In this document: piece after piece, positions 27,265 through 36,382 of the stretch
Layout of the letters: each line of letters starts with the position of its first letter
Numbering within the stretch: position 1 is the first letter of the stretch
Origin: Gemmatimonadota bacterium
Lineage (GTDB): Bacteria > Latescibacterota > UBA2968 > UBA8231
Length of the DNA: 49,096 nt
Direction: 5' to 3'
Assembly (NCBI GenBank): GCA_018660835.1
Contig: JABJJN010000022.1
Coordinates: forward strand, 1-49,096
Notes under the pieces: generated by a model
What the model was told of the DNA's origin: nothing
The model's database searches: none
The model's input: only the letters and a program-made list of their open reading frames with translations
Program-made: the position numbers and the translations under genes

Positions 27265-28023
27265 ATGACAAATGAGAAATCCGCCCAGTATTGGGCCAAC
27301 TTTTATGATGCGCGGGCGCGGCGGAATACGGCGGGCTCTTTCATGCGTGCCCTGGGATATCACCCCGCCGATGGCGAAGACTATGATGGGCTATTCAAGC
27401 GTTTGTTCGGTCATATTGAACAATCTCTCGACCTGGATGCTGACCACGATGTCTTGGACATAGCCTGCGGCTATGGTGTGATGACGAGATTGCTGGGCAA
27501 GCGGACAGCTGGTGCCATCGGCACAGACCTGACGAAGGTCTTGCTCGAGAAAGGGGCTGTCCTGGCTCAGGAGGAGGACCTACCTCAGGCTCGGGGGTTT
27601 CTACAGGCCAATGCCGTTGCACAGCCCTTTCCGGATGCCAGCTTTGATCGGGTTCTTTGCTATGGCATGTTCTTCCATCTAGATCGGGCAAGCGCCGAGA
27701 CGGTTGTGGCGGAGGTGCAGCGTCTACTGCGCCCCGGGGGGAAGGCACTCTTCGGTGACGTGTTACACCCAGGCCGAATGCACTACGAGCGTTCCTATCT
27801 GGCCAAGGTGCCTAGGCCGCTATACCCAGTTTTGAATTGGGCCCTGCGCCTCAAGACATGGATGGCTACTGCCAGTGGCCGAGTCGTTTACCAGGCCTAT
27901 GGGCCAAGCTATTTCAAGCGACGGCTTCTGCCCGGGGCCACCTGTGTGACGATGGAAGGGATGCGAGACGGGCGGCCTAACAACAAGTCCCGATACGATA
28001 TCCTCATCACTCTCGCAGAGTGA
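27265..28023 (+). CDS. SAM-dependent methyltransferase (class I)
   Basis: The 252-residue product has motif I VLDIACGYG (63-71), then FPDASFDRVLCYGMFFHL, then LLRPGGKALFGD, all typical of Methyltransf_11/25 enzymes. ATG 27265 is preceded by AGGAGA at a proper distance; an upstream GTG/ATG frame from 27181 adds a non-homologous extension. One of four methyltransferases in the block; the substrate is unknown. Confidence 0.88.
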   Translation: MTNEKSAQYWANFYDARARRNTAGSFMRALGYHPADGEDYDGLFKRLFGHIEQSLDLDADHDVLDIACGYGVMTRLLGKRTAGAIGTDLTKVLLEKGAVLAQEEDLPQARGFLQANAVAQPFPDASFDRVLCYGMFFHLDRASAETVVAEVQRLLRPGGKALFGDVLHPGRMHYERSYLAKVPRPLYPVLNWALRLKTWMATASGRVVYQAYGPSYFKRRLLPGATCVTMEGMRDGRPNNKSRYDILITLAE

Positions 28024-28106
28024 CCGGTGGTTGACGTCGAGCGACGCTGAGTTGTGTCCCATGCATGGGGGCTCCGCCTGGCCCAAGGCTGCGAGTTGTA
28101 TTGCCA

Positions 28107-28119
28107 CACGAAATTCGTG
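28107..28119. promoter_or_regulatory. Short palindrome in the gap before the second asnB pair
   Basis: CACGAA-A-TTCGTG is a perfect 6-bp-arm palindrome around one base, in the 148-bp gap 28024-28171. It is a possible operator or a minor transcript signal; no promoter boxes could be tied to it. Confidence 0.25.
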
Positions 28120-28171
28120 AATTGATCCTTCCTCTGTAGCGGTGGTTGTTTCAAGATCGGGATGGGTTCTG

Positions 28172-28711
28172 ATGAAGAAGAGCTTTGTCGACTGGGTGGG
28201 GGAGTTGATCCATCGTGATTCTCCCGCTGCGGGTCTATCCCTCGATGTCGGATGTGGAGTGATGCGTTACGCCGAATCCTATCGAAACCGGGCTTTTGGC
28301 TGCGACCCGCGCAGGGGCGTCGTGCCGGCAGCGGTCAGTGTCGCCGATGCGCTGCCCTTTGCTGATGCGTCTTTCGACTTCGCCACTTCCTTCCAGTGCC
28401 TCTATTACGTCAAGGACATCGATAGAGCTGCCGACGAATTGCTGCGTGTGCTGCGGCCCGGAAGTGTGGCGATCGTGTCTGTTTCTGGTTACCTGCACTT
28501 GCTCAACGAGCACTTTCGTGCCAGTCGACTACCGCAGGTGCATGGTCGTGCATGGTGGGAGAGATTGTTCGCCAGCGTCGGTTTTGATCTGCTCGACGTG
28601 AATCTACCACCGAGGTATCACACACCATCGCTGCGAGGTCAGGTCTCTCATTTTGTGAGACCCTATCAATTTTTTCGGCTGCAGGTTCCCTCTCCACAGG
28701 CGCAGGCATAG
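28172..28711 (+). CDS. Short methyltransferase-like protein with altered motif I
   Basis: The 179-residue product starts near the SAM motif LDVGCGVMRYAES (24-36) and goes on FADASFDFATSFQCLYYV and LRVLRPGSVAIV, as in Methyltransf_11. The second glycine of the GCGxG loop is replaced (GCGVM), and the protein is short. It may be a divergent or weakened enzyme. ATG 28172 has GGATGGG upstream; a GTG at 28142 is an alternative start. It ends 2 bp before the next asnB and is probably co-translated with it. Confidence 0.75.
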   Translation: MKKSFVDWVGELIHRDSPAAGLSLDVGCGVMRYAESYRNRAFGCDPRRGVVPAAVSVADALPFADASFDFATSFQCLYYVKDIDRAADELLRVLRPGSVAIVSVSGYLHLLNEHFRASRLPQVHGRAWWERLFASVGFDLLDVNLPPRYHTPSLRGQVSHFVRPYQFFRLQVPSPQAQA

Positions 28712-28713
28712 GT

Positions 28714-30645
28714 ATGTGCGGAATCTGTGGCTTTGCCACGTTAGGTCATCGATCTGGCGATGATCTGAGAGATCAAAGGCTCGAAGAGGCTCGCGTGCTT
28801 GTGTCAGCTATGGCACGTCAGATCGAGCATCGTGGACCGGATGAACTCGGTGTCCACGTTGATGCAGGTGGTGGCATGTCGAATTGTCGACTCTCAATTA
28901 TCGATGTCGCAGGCGGTCAGCAACCCATTGTCAGCGAAGACGGCGCAGTACGTGTTGTCTTCAACGGTGAGATCTACAACCACGTTCAGTTACGCCAAGA
29001 CTTGCAGGCGGCAGGCCACACAATGGCCAGTCAGGCTGACTCGGAGGTTCTCGTTCATCTGTATGAAGAGCACGGGGACCAGATGCTCAACCACCTCAAT
29101 GGAATGTTTGCTTTCGCCATCCAGGACACGCGGTCCAATCGGTGGCTGTTGGCGCGGGACCGAGTGGGGATCAAACCACTTTTCTACGCAAGACATGAGA
29201 ACCGAGTCTACTTCGGCTCGGAGATCAAGGCGATTCTTGCCGCCATCGACTCGGTGGAGGTCGATGAGGAGGCACTCGAACTCTATCTGAGTCTACGATA
29301 TCTGCCTTCTCCATGGACGATGTTCAAGGGGATTCGGCGGCTATCTCCAGGCACGGCCCTTGGGATCGAAGCAGGTGGTAACAAGATTCATGAATGGTCT
29401 TACTGGGAACCATGGCGATCACCTCCAGCAGGCAGAGACGTTGGCGCGCAGGAAGCGGCTGATGATGTGCGTGAGCTCCTGAGTGACGCTGTGCGTCTGC
29501 GCTTGATGAGCGATGTGCCCTTCGGTGCATTCTTGAGTGGGGGACTCGACTCAAGTGGTGTTGTTGCTTTGATGGCGCAACACATGGATGAATCTGTGCA
29601 GACCTTTTCAATCGGTTTCAGCGAAGATGCGCGCGTCGACGAGCGAGCGCACGCTAGAGCCGTCTCCGATCACTGTGGGACGAATCATCGCGAGGTCGAC
29701 TGTACCGCCGATCGTGTGGATTCACTCCCCAATCTTCTGCATCACTTTGACGAGCCTTTTGCCGATCCCATTATCGTGCCTACGCACCAAGTTTCGCAGT
29801 TGGCACGTGAGCATGTGAAGGTCGTGCTCACCGGTGAGGGGGCTGACGAACTTTTTGGTGGATACACGCGCTACGTAAGAGACCGCAGTATTCAGCGCCT
29901 ACAGTACCTGCCGAGTCCACTGCGCTCTTTGCTTGCAGCAGCGGGGCAGCAGATTGCACCGGGGCACGCTGTGAGTCGTGCCCTGAACATGTCAATGCAG
30001 TCGGTGCCGGGGCGCGCCTTGTCCTGGGTCTCAGCCTTTGAGGACGAGGAGCTGAGGCAGGTGCGCTCTATCCCACCGACGGGTGCAGCGCTCAGACTCT
30101 ATGAACAGATCGCAGCCGAGGCGCCGCGCGGCAACGATCTTGAGACGCTGATGTTCTGTGAACAACGACTGCGGCTGCCTGAGTGCATGCTGGCACGGAC
30201 GGATCGTATGTCGATGGCGGTTTCTCTGGAGGCACGCACGCCTTTCCTCGATCACCGGCTTGTCGAATATGTCATGTGGTTGCCCCATCGGTTGAAGGTC
30301 GACGCGGGAGAAGAGAAGGTCGTACTGAAGAAAGCTCTCGCCCCCCTGTTGCCCGAAGCGACGACGAAGAGACGTAAGCAGGGGCTGGCAGTGCCCTTTG
30401 CCCAGTGGACGCGACATGGAGTGGAGTCATCGATTCGTCGAGTCCTGGCGCCGGAGCGGGTTGCATCTCGTGGGCTGTTCCAGCCTCAAGCTGTCACCAG
30501 GCTGCTGGACCACTGGGGGGCACATGCAAGTCGGCAGTCGCAGCAGGTTTGGAGCCTCCTGTGCCTCGAGTTGTGGTTCAGACTCTATGTCGATGGTCCC
30601 ACAGGTCGATTGTCGGAGATGACCCCTTTGTCGGAGATCGCCTGA
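28714..30645 (+). CDS. asnB: Asparagine synthase (glutamine-hydrolysing), copy 2
   Basis: The 643-residue product has Cys2 (MCGICGF), IEHRGPDELG, FNGEIYNHVQL, the ATP loop LSGGLDSSG, LTGEGADELFGGYTRY and ARTDRMSMAVSLEARTPFLD. The enzyme is complete but diverges from copy 1 (23097). It makes a 1-bp stop/start overlap with the deacetylase gene. Two intact copies in one locus suggest amidation of different acceptors rather than duplicate asparagine supply. Confidence 0.95.
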   Translation: MCGICGFATLGHRSGDDLRDQRLEEARVLVSAMARQIEHRGPDELGVHVDAGGGMSNCRLSIIDVAGGQQPIVSEDGAVRVVFNGEIYNHVQLRQDLQAAGHTMASQADSEVLVHLYEEHGDQMLNHLNGMFAFAIQDTRSNRWLLARDRVGIKPLFYARHENRVYFGSEIKAILAAIDSVEVDEEALELYLSLRYLPSPWTMFKGIRRLSPGTALGIEAGGNKIHEWSYWEPWRSPPAGRDVGAQEAADDVRELLSDAVRLRLMSDVPFGAFLSGGLDSSGVVALMAQHMDESVQTFSIGFSEDARVDERAHARAVSDHCGTNHREVDCTADRVDSLPNLLHHFDEPFADPIIVPTHQVSQLAREHVKVVLTGEGADELFGGYTRYVRDRSIQRLQYLPSPLRSLLAAAGQQIAPGHAVSRALNMSMQSVPGRALSWVSAFEDEELRQVRSIPPTGAALRLYEQIAAEAPRGNDLETLMFCEQRLRLPECMLARTDRMSMAVSLEARTPFLDHRLVEYVMWLPHRLKVDAGEEKVVLKKALAPLLPEATTKRRKQGLAVPFAQWTRHGVESSIRRVLAPERVASRGLFQPQAVTRLLDHWGAHASRQSQQVWSLLCLELWFRLYVDGPTGRLSEMTPLSEIA

Positions 30646-31577
30646 TGTCTGACACGACCGAGCCGACGGGGTTGCGGGTCCGTATCATGCGGCAGGGGGG
30701 GCGAGCTGCGCAATTGCTCAGCCATCTGTGTTCGGGAGCTTTCACAGGTCGACTCGAAGCGGCTTTCGATGGTACGCCAACATGGAATGGGCGACGATCG
30801 TGTTTGCTACTCTCTTTTGATGTGGACTTCCCTGAAGATGCCGATGTGCTGCCACAGCTCGTAGAGCAACTGGCTTCGATGCAGGGCAAGGCGAGTTTCG
30901 CCGTCGTGGGACGCTGGGTCGAAGACTATCCTGATGAACATCGCGCGGTGCTTGAAGCGGGGCACGAGTTGGTCAATCACTCCTATTCCCACCCTGAGCT
31001 TGTCAATGTTCCCGGGCGTTTCGTGTCACGACGTGATGATCTCAATCCGCGTCGCTGGGAGACGCTGAGCATTCAGGAGAAGGCTGCGGAAATCGCTCAA
31101 TGCCAGCAAGCCGTCCAGGGTACGCTTGGGGTAGATTTGGCTGGTTTTCGCGCACCGCATTTTGGTAATGTTGACCCCCGGCCTCTCTATCCGATCCTGA
31201 ATGAACTTGGGCTCTCCTACTCGACGTCCATGTTGGCGACCCGTGGTCGCCAACTGGGTGTGCCTGTGATGGAGGGAGACGTCGTTGAGATTCCGGTCTC
31301 CACCTGTCCGCAGCACCCCCTCAGTTCCCTTGATACCTGGCACGGTCTGTATGCCCACGGTGGTTGGCATCTACAGGACTTTGGCGAGGTCCTGGCGCAG
31401 AGACTGAGGACGGCTGATGCGAGCGGTGGCATTACCAACATCTATCTCGACCCAAAGGATGTGTCTCGGATTGACATGGTACCCGTCTTTGAAGCGTTGG
31501 CAGACCTCAGGGACGACTGCTGGGTCGCCACGTACAGCGAATTCGCTACCTGGTTTCGGGCGGAGTGTGCTACGTGA
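30645..31577 (+). CDS. Polysaccharide deacetylase (NodB homology)
   Basis: The 310-residue product has motif 1 LLLSFDVD with D59 and D61 (family form TFDDG), metal-binding NHSYSHPEL with H112 and H116, and AGFRAPHFG, the three classical NodB/CE4 motifs. It removes acetyl groups from N-acetylhexosamine polymers or peptidoglycan. No signal peptide is visible, so it may act in the cytoplasm or be exported by another route. It overlaps its neighbours by 1 and 4 bp. Confidence 0.88.
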   Translation: MSDTTEPTGLRVRIMRQGGRAAQLLSHLCSGAFTGRLEAAFDGTPTWNGRRSCLLLSFDVDFPEDADVLPQLVEQLASMQGKASFAVVGRWVEDYPDEHRAVLEAGHELVNHSYSHPELVNVPGRFVSRRDDLNPRRWETLSIQEKAAEIAQCQQAVQGTLGVDLAGFRAPHFGNVDPRPLYPILNELGLSYSTSMLATRGRQLGVPVMEGDVVEIPVSTCPQHPLSSLDTWHGLYAHGGWHLQDFGEVLAQRLRTADASGGITNIYLDPKDVSRIDMVPVFEALADLRDDCWVATYSEFATWFRAECAT

Positions 31578-32413
31578 AGGTCTATCTGGTCACTGATATG
31601 GAGGGGGTGAGTGGGGTTTCCGGTTTTGACGTGCGCGACTCGAGCCGGCCCCAGGATGTCGAGTTGCGTCGCGTCTGGTCAGCGCTCTGGATTGGTGAAG
31701 TCAATGCTGCTGTCGAAGGTGCTGTTGCAGCGGGGGCAACCCACGTTCTGGTACTCGACAACCATGGCCCTGGAGATACGCTTGCTGCTGAGGCGTTGGC
31801 GAGTCCGGCACAGTTGCTACATGGTGGCCGCCGCGACAGTTGGCTGACCCAACTCGATGCCAGCTATGATGCGGTCGTGATTATCGGCCAGCACGCCATG
31901 GCTGGAGCCTCAGGTGGCCACCTGCGCCACACATACAGCAGGAGGCGACTCGAGCGCGTGTCTCTGTATGAGGCTGAGAAGGCTCATACAGAGATCGGTG
32001 AGATTGGCCTCATCGTCGGGATCGCCGGCGAGTTTGAACTCCCCGTCGTCTTCCTCAGTGGAGACGAGGCGGCAACCGCCGAGATTGAGGCACTGGTACC
32101 GGGTGTAGAGACGGCGGCGGTGAAGAAAGGGCTCTCCAGAGAGTGTTGCATCAGTCTCGCGGCGGCGGATAGCTGTGATCGTATTCGCACGGGAGTCGAA
32201 CGAGCCCTTCGCCAGCGCCATCAGGTGAATCCGCAACGGATCGAGCCGCCCATTGAGCTCTGCTTGCGTTATGCGAGTCGTTGTGGGTGGCGAGCAGCGG
32301 CTCGTTGGCTGCGGGGTGGGCAGGGACTCAGTTGGCGTCCCATGCGTGACCTGAGGGTGCGGGGAGACAGCATGCGCCAGACTTGGGACCGCGCCATCGG
32401 TCTGGCTCGCTGA
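31574..32413 (+). CDS. M55 family D-aminopeptidase (DppA-like)
   Basis: The 279-residue product begins VKVYLVTDMEGVSGV with zinc ligands D8 and E10, then LDNHGPGD (H64), GQHAMAG (H107), IGEIGL (E143) and SGDEA, matching the order of ligands in zinc D-aminopeptidase DppA. These enzymes cleave N-terminal D-amino acids from peptides. Their presence in a glycan/amidotransferase locus is unusual and suggests a D-amino-acid-containing surface polymer or peptidoglycan link. The GTG start makes a 4-bp GTGA overlap with the previous gene. Confidence 0.88.
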   Translation: MKVYLVTDMEGVSGVSGFDVRDSSRPQDVELRRVWSALWIGEVNAAVEGAVAAGATHVLVLDNHGPGDTLAAEALASPAQLLHGGRRDSWLTQLDASYDAVVIIGQHAMAGASGGHLRHTYSRRRLERVSLYEAEKAHTEIGEIGLIVGIAGEFELPVVFLSGDEAATAEIEALVPGVETAAVKKGLSRECCISLAAADSCDRIRTGVERALRQRHQVNPQRIEPPIELCLRYASRCGWRAAARWLRGGQGLSWRPMRDLRVRGDSMRQTWDRAIGLAR

Positions 32414-32416
32414 CTC

Positions 32417-34255
32417 ATGCCTGCTCTGTGCGGATACGTCCGGCGGCGTCCATCGGCGGAGGGAGCGACTCAGGCCCTGTCGCGGATGGTGCACGAGGAA
32501 GGCATTGGCCGTTGGCAGGTGGAGGGGCGCTACGTCGATGCAGCCGAGAATGTGGGCATCCACTCCTGGCAATTTGGCACGCAATCGCCTCTGGCCAGTG
32601 ACGCCGGAGAAGGTTGTCTTGTCCTCGATGGGTATGTCGTGAATCGTGCGCATGTCGCTGCCGAAGCGGGTGTCGAGCAGGCGGGTGCGTCCGACGCCGA
32701 TCTTTTGAGGGCGCTGTGGCATCGCCACGGGGCAGCAAGTCTGGACGGCGTCGAAGGTGACTTCAATTTCGTCGCCATCGAAGCTGCAGGGGTGACTCTG
32801 GTGAGTTCTCGTCTTGGTGCACGACATCTGTATTGGTATGTGTCCGAAGACTACGTGGCGTTTTCAACGCGCATGGACTCCATCAGTCGGCTCGCCGGTT
32901 TTTCGCCGCGAGTCAACCAACTGGCGCTGATGGAGATGTTCAATTTTGGCTACATCGGATGCGATCGGAGTCTGCTGGACGGTGTGCGCCTGTTGCCCGC
33001 CGCCAGTTGTGTCTCGATTGGTTCAGGCCCCATAGATGAGCGGCGTTATTGGCGTCTTAACTTCGAGAACGAGAACCCTGCAGAGAGCTTCGATGATCTT
33101 GTAGACGAGGCCATCGATGCGTATCGCCACAGCGTGCAGGATCACCTCAACAGATTTGAGCGTTTAACCGTCCCTCTTTCCGGCGGGCTCGATTCACGAA
33201 CACTACTAGCCTTTGCCGCCGAGAGTCGTGACGCCGTACCCGTCCACCACTGCAGTTGGTATTCGGCAGAGGCGCGAATTGCCCGCCAACTGGCTACCGA
33301 ATGCCGGGCTCAATGGCACGAGTATGATCCGCTGCAATTCGACTATTCCTCCATGCTCGCTGACGGCGACGCCATTGCCCAGGGCAACATACACAGCCAC
33401 CAGTTCTGGTTTCTCCCACTGGTTCAGTCGATGGCATCCGATGAAGCGCCGCAGATCGTGCTGGATGGCTACCTGATGGACGTGCTTTTCGGCGACACAT
33501 TCCTCCTGTTACCCGAGCGCCGTGTCGTGAGTCCGTCTGAAACACGACAGGCGATTAATCGGTTGTGGAGGCGATGTCGGCCCGATCTGGTGCGACGTGT
33601 GTTTTCACCGGCATTCTACGACGACTACGAGCAAGCCAATCGTCGCAGTATCGATGATCAATTACCAGCCCTGGACGCGTCCTCGCTGACCAATCAAGTG
33701 CAGTCCTTCTCCTTTCAGAATCGCAGCAATCGTTACTCCGTGGCATTGCCCAATGTGCAGCGTCAATATGTCGATTATGCCTATCCAGGCACCAGCCGAC
33801 GACTCGTCGACCTCTATCGCCGGATTCCGCCCCACTTCAAGGAGGGAGCGAGGTTCGCACGAGCCATTGTTTCGCGAGCGGCACCAGGGGTAGCAGCCGT
33901 ATCTTGGGCAAAGACGGGGCGGCCACTCAACTGCGATAAGGGAGCCATGGATCGACTCTTCGAACGATTGCCGATTCAACAGGCCAGTACTATGCTGATG
34001 CTGCGTGCCACGGGTGGCAAGGTGGACCTGAGCCATCGGGCCGACCTGAATCGGCACTTTCGCCGGCATGCAGGTTTCCGCCGCGCCCTACTAGACGTGG
34101 CCGAGGATGAGCGCACGTTCTCAAGAGGGATCATCGATGGCGATGGTCTGCGGCGCCTGACAGGCATGATCGATCACGGTTGGCCGGTAATTTTTCTGCT
34201 ACAAGCGCTGGTGACAGTGGAGTTGTTTCATCGACGATTCATCGACAATGAGTAG
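32417..34255 (+). CDS. Asparagine-synthetase-like amidotransferase, degenerate (copy 3)
   Basis: The 612-residue product is of AsnB length, with synthetase ATP loop VPLSGGLDSRTLL (S255-S260). The N-terminus is MPALCGYV, so the only cysteine is at position 5 and not the required N-terminal nucleophile. FNGEIYN of the glutaminase is replaced by LDGYVVNRAHV, and the HRGPD motif is missing. The GDGGDELFGG motif is replaced by DGYLMDVLFGDT. The glutaminase half therefore looks inactive. The protein may use ammonia, be a cyclase/condensing enzyme of the lasso-type AsnB family, or be non-catalytic. The start lies 3 bp after dppA. Confidence 0.85.
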   Translation: MPALCGYVRRRPSAEGATQALSRMVHEEGIGRWQVEGRYVDAAENVGIHSWQFGTQSPLASDAGEGCLVLDGYVVNRAHVAAEAGVEQAGASDADLLRALWHRHGAASLDGVEGDFNFVAIEAAGVTLVSSRLGARHLYWYVSEDYVAFSTRMDSISRLAGFSPRVNQLALMEMFNFGYIGCDRSLLDGVRLLPAASCVSIGSGPIDERRYWRLNFENENPAESFDDLVDEAIDAYRHSVQDHLNRFERLTVPLSGGLDSRTLLAFAAESRDAVPVHHCSWYSAEARIARQLATECRAQWHEYDPLQFDYSSMLADGDAIAQGNIHSHQFWFLPLVQSMASDEAPQIVLDGYLMDVLFGDTFLLLPERRVVSPSETRQAINRLWRRCRPDLVRRVFSPAFYDDYEQANRRSIDDQLPALDASSLTNQVQSFSFQNRSNRYSVALPNVQRQYVDYAYPGTSRRLVDLYRRIPPHFKEGARFARAIVSRAAPGVAAVSWAKTGRPLNCDKGAMDRLFERLPIQQASTMLMLRATGGKVDLSHRADLNRHFRRHAGFRRALLDVAEDERTFSRGIIDGDGLRRLTGMIDHGWPVIFLLQALVTVELFHRRFIDNE

Positions 34256-35375
34256 ATCTGTGCAACTGGCTTTCGCCGGGGACACGGCCCTTGGGGGTAG
34301 CCTGGACGGGATTCCTGTTGGCGAACTGACCCGTCGGACAGGATCTGTCCAGGCGCTGTTTGCAGATGCAGATCAACGCTTTCTCAGCTTTGACTGTGCC
34401 ATCGGGCGACAAGGGGAGTCGGTCTATCCGGAGGAGTATGTCATCGACTGCGACGAAGGCAGCCTGGCACTGCTGTCAGAGTGGGGGATTGATGTGGTCA
34501 GCCTGGCGAACAATCACAGCACTGATCGTGGGCTGCCGGCATTGCTGCAAGGCAGACAGTCTCTGCGGGCCCGTGGTATCGGTGTGATAGGTGCGGGGCA
34601 GGATGACGCTGAGGCTTCCTCCTGCTGGATCACTCAATGCCATGGTATGAAGATCGGCTGGCTTGCCTTCGCTTCTTCTGATCCGTGGGTAGGCGCCTAT
34701 CCGTCCTCTGCAGACCGAGCAGGGGTCGCCGAACTGAATCAGGCGCGAGTACTGGCCGCTGTAGCGGCGGCACGGGGGGCGGTTGATGCACTGATCGTGT
34801 CGCTCCATTGGGGAAAAGAGTATATCCGGGTACCTCCACCGCAGAATGTTCAGTTTGCACGACAACTGATCGATGCAGGTGTGCGTGTCGTTGTCGGCCA
34901 TCATCCACACGTGATTCAACCGGTGGAGTCTTATGGACGCGGTGTGATCTGCTATAGCCTGGGGAATTTTCTATTCCCGGACTATCCAGATCAGGGATTG
35001 CAATTTCGCGGCACTGCGAATGAATCGCTCCTCGTCACACTGGAAGTAGATACTGAAAGCGCCACAATCAAGTCGCTGTCGCCTGTCTGCTGCGACCTGG
35101 ATGGCGCCCTGCAGTTACTACCCGCTGAACGTCGAGATCAGATCATGCACAGTCTCTCCACTACGTGCGAGATACTGGGCTCCCTCGCAGGAGAAAAGGC
35201 CTGGCAGCGGGAAGTACGGCGATTCGAGATTGCCCGGTTGCGACGGGTTCTGCGCGAAGAAGTCGTAGATGCGGGAGTGCGTGCAGGTACGTCGAGATTG
35301 CTACGCCTGGGACGTAAGAATCTGCGATCACTTGGTCGCAGTCTTGGCGAAATCATCGGGGGAGGTCAGCGCTAA
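34248..35375 (+). CDS. CapA-like poly-gamma-glutamate/capsule metallophosphatase-fold protein
   Basis: The 375-residue product has LAFAGDTALGG, SLANNHSTDRG, SLHWGKEYIRV, GHHPHVIQPVE and ICYSLGNFLFPD, the signature set of the PGA_cap/CapA calcineurin-like family. CapA proteins assist poly-gamma-glutamate or polysaccharide export in bacilli; distant members have other surface roles. No signal peptide is evident. The start overlaps the previous stop by 8 bp. Confidence 0.88.
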   Translation: MSRSVQLAFAGDTALGGSLDGIPVGELTRRTGSVQALFADADQRFLSFDCAIGRQGESVYPEEYVIDCDEGSLALLSEWGIDVVSLANNHSTDRGLPALLQGRQSLRARGIGVIGAGQDDAEASSCWITQCHGMKIGWLAFASSDPWVGAYPSSADRAGVAELNQARVLAAVAAARGAVDALIVSLHWGKEYIRVPPPQNVQFARQLIDAGVRVVVGHHPHVIQPVESYGRGVICYSLGNFLFPDYPDQGLQFRGTANESLLVTLEVDTESATIKSLSPVCCDLDGALQLLPAERRDQIMHSLSTTCEILGSLAGEKAWQREVRRFEIARLRRVLREEVVDAGVRAGTSRLLRLGRKNLRSLGRSLGEIIGGGQR

Positions 35376-35386
35376 GGATGGGGCAT

Positions 35387-36382
35387 ATGGAAAGCAGTGG
35401 CGACGAACGGTCCCTGCGCGACGATGAGGCGGAGCGCGAGCGATTGACCCGGCAGATGTATTCCCAGTTGCGCTATCCGTCTCTCGATCCTCAGCACAAG
35501 GCCAGCTACGAGAATCACCGCTTGTTGATCTATCGTCTACTCGGCATCGATCCAACAACGTTCTTCCAGGGAAAGATCATTCTCGATGGCGGCTGTGGTA
35601 CCGGCGAGGAGACCATGTTTCTCGCGAGCCTCGGGCCTGAGAAGGTCATTGGGATTGATACCAGCGATGGGTCTCTAGAGTCTGCACGCAACAGAGCAAA
35701 GGAGGCAGGGATCGAGAACGTCGAGTTCCGCCATGCCTCCGTGCTGGATGACAAGGTGTTTGCCGATGGAACATTCGACTATGTGTCGAGTCTGGGATGC
35801 ATCCATCACACACCGCGAATGCGGCAGGCCTTTGATAATCTGTGCCGGATGGTGAAGCCAGACGGATACCTGTGCACGTTCCTCTACAACAGCTTCGGCC
35901 ACTTCCTCTACAATCTCGAGTGCGACTGGCTGGATCGAGTGGCAGGGGATGATATCGACGAGAGAATACGTCTGGCGCGACGCTACCTGGACTGGCGTCG
36001 AGGCACGAGTTTCCGGCGTGAGGGCATCCCTTCGTCGTGGGATGCAAGATTGTTCGACAAGTATGCCGTCCTCTATCGTGATTCTCTGACACTGAAGCAG
36101 TTGCTTGGCTGGTATCAGGAACAGGGGTTGGAGGAAGTCGGTTCCTATCCCATGAGATTTGGTGACATGATCGCTGCGTATCGGGCGCACTCGGGTGACG
36201 AGATGCAGTCGATTCGTGGCGTCGTGGCTCGCGTGCTATCGCCGCTGGCGACGACGTCTTCAGGCTCGCGGCGATGGGTCTGGCGTCGCCGCGTCTGGAT
36301 GCAGAGCCTGTTGTTCTTGCTCGGTCTGTACGACTACGGGGGCGCCTTTCGGGTTCTGGCGCAAAAACAGGCCAAAGAGTGA
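35387..36382 (+). CDS. SAM-dependent methyltransferase (class I)
   Basis: The 331-residue product has motif I ILDGGCGTGEET (66-77) and FADGTFDYVSSLGCIHH as motifs II-III, then MVKPDGYLCTF. A C-terminal 100 residues are basic/aromatic and of unknown use. ATG 35387 has AAGGA 8 nt upstream; ATG 35378 is an alternative. Its stop overlaps the first TPR paralog by 4 bp, so it is tied to the array. Confidence 0.85.
   Translation: MESSGDERSLRDDEAERERLTRQMYSQLRYPSLDPQHKASYENHRLLIYRLLGIDPTTFFQGKIILDGGCGTGEETMFLASLGPEKVIGIDTSDGSLESARNRAKEAGIENVEFRHASVLDDKVFADGTFDYVSSLGCIHHTPRMRQAFDNLCRMVKPDGYLCTFLYNSFGHFLYNLECDWLDRVAGDDIDERIRLARRYLDWRRGTSFRREGIPSSWDARLFDKYAVLYRDSLTLKQLLGWYQEQGLEEVGSYPMRFGDMIAAYRAHSGDEMQSIRGVVARVLSPLATTSSGSRRWVWRRRVWMQSLLFLLGLYDYGGAFRVLAQKQAKE

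Noticed and set aside
31910..32827. 305-codon minus-strand open frame across dppA and the third asnB-like gene
   Set aside because: It crosses two well-supported plus-strand genes and encodes a Pro/Arg/Thr-rich sequence without recognisable domains; it is a shadow frame.
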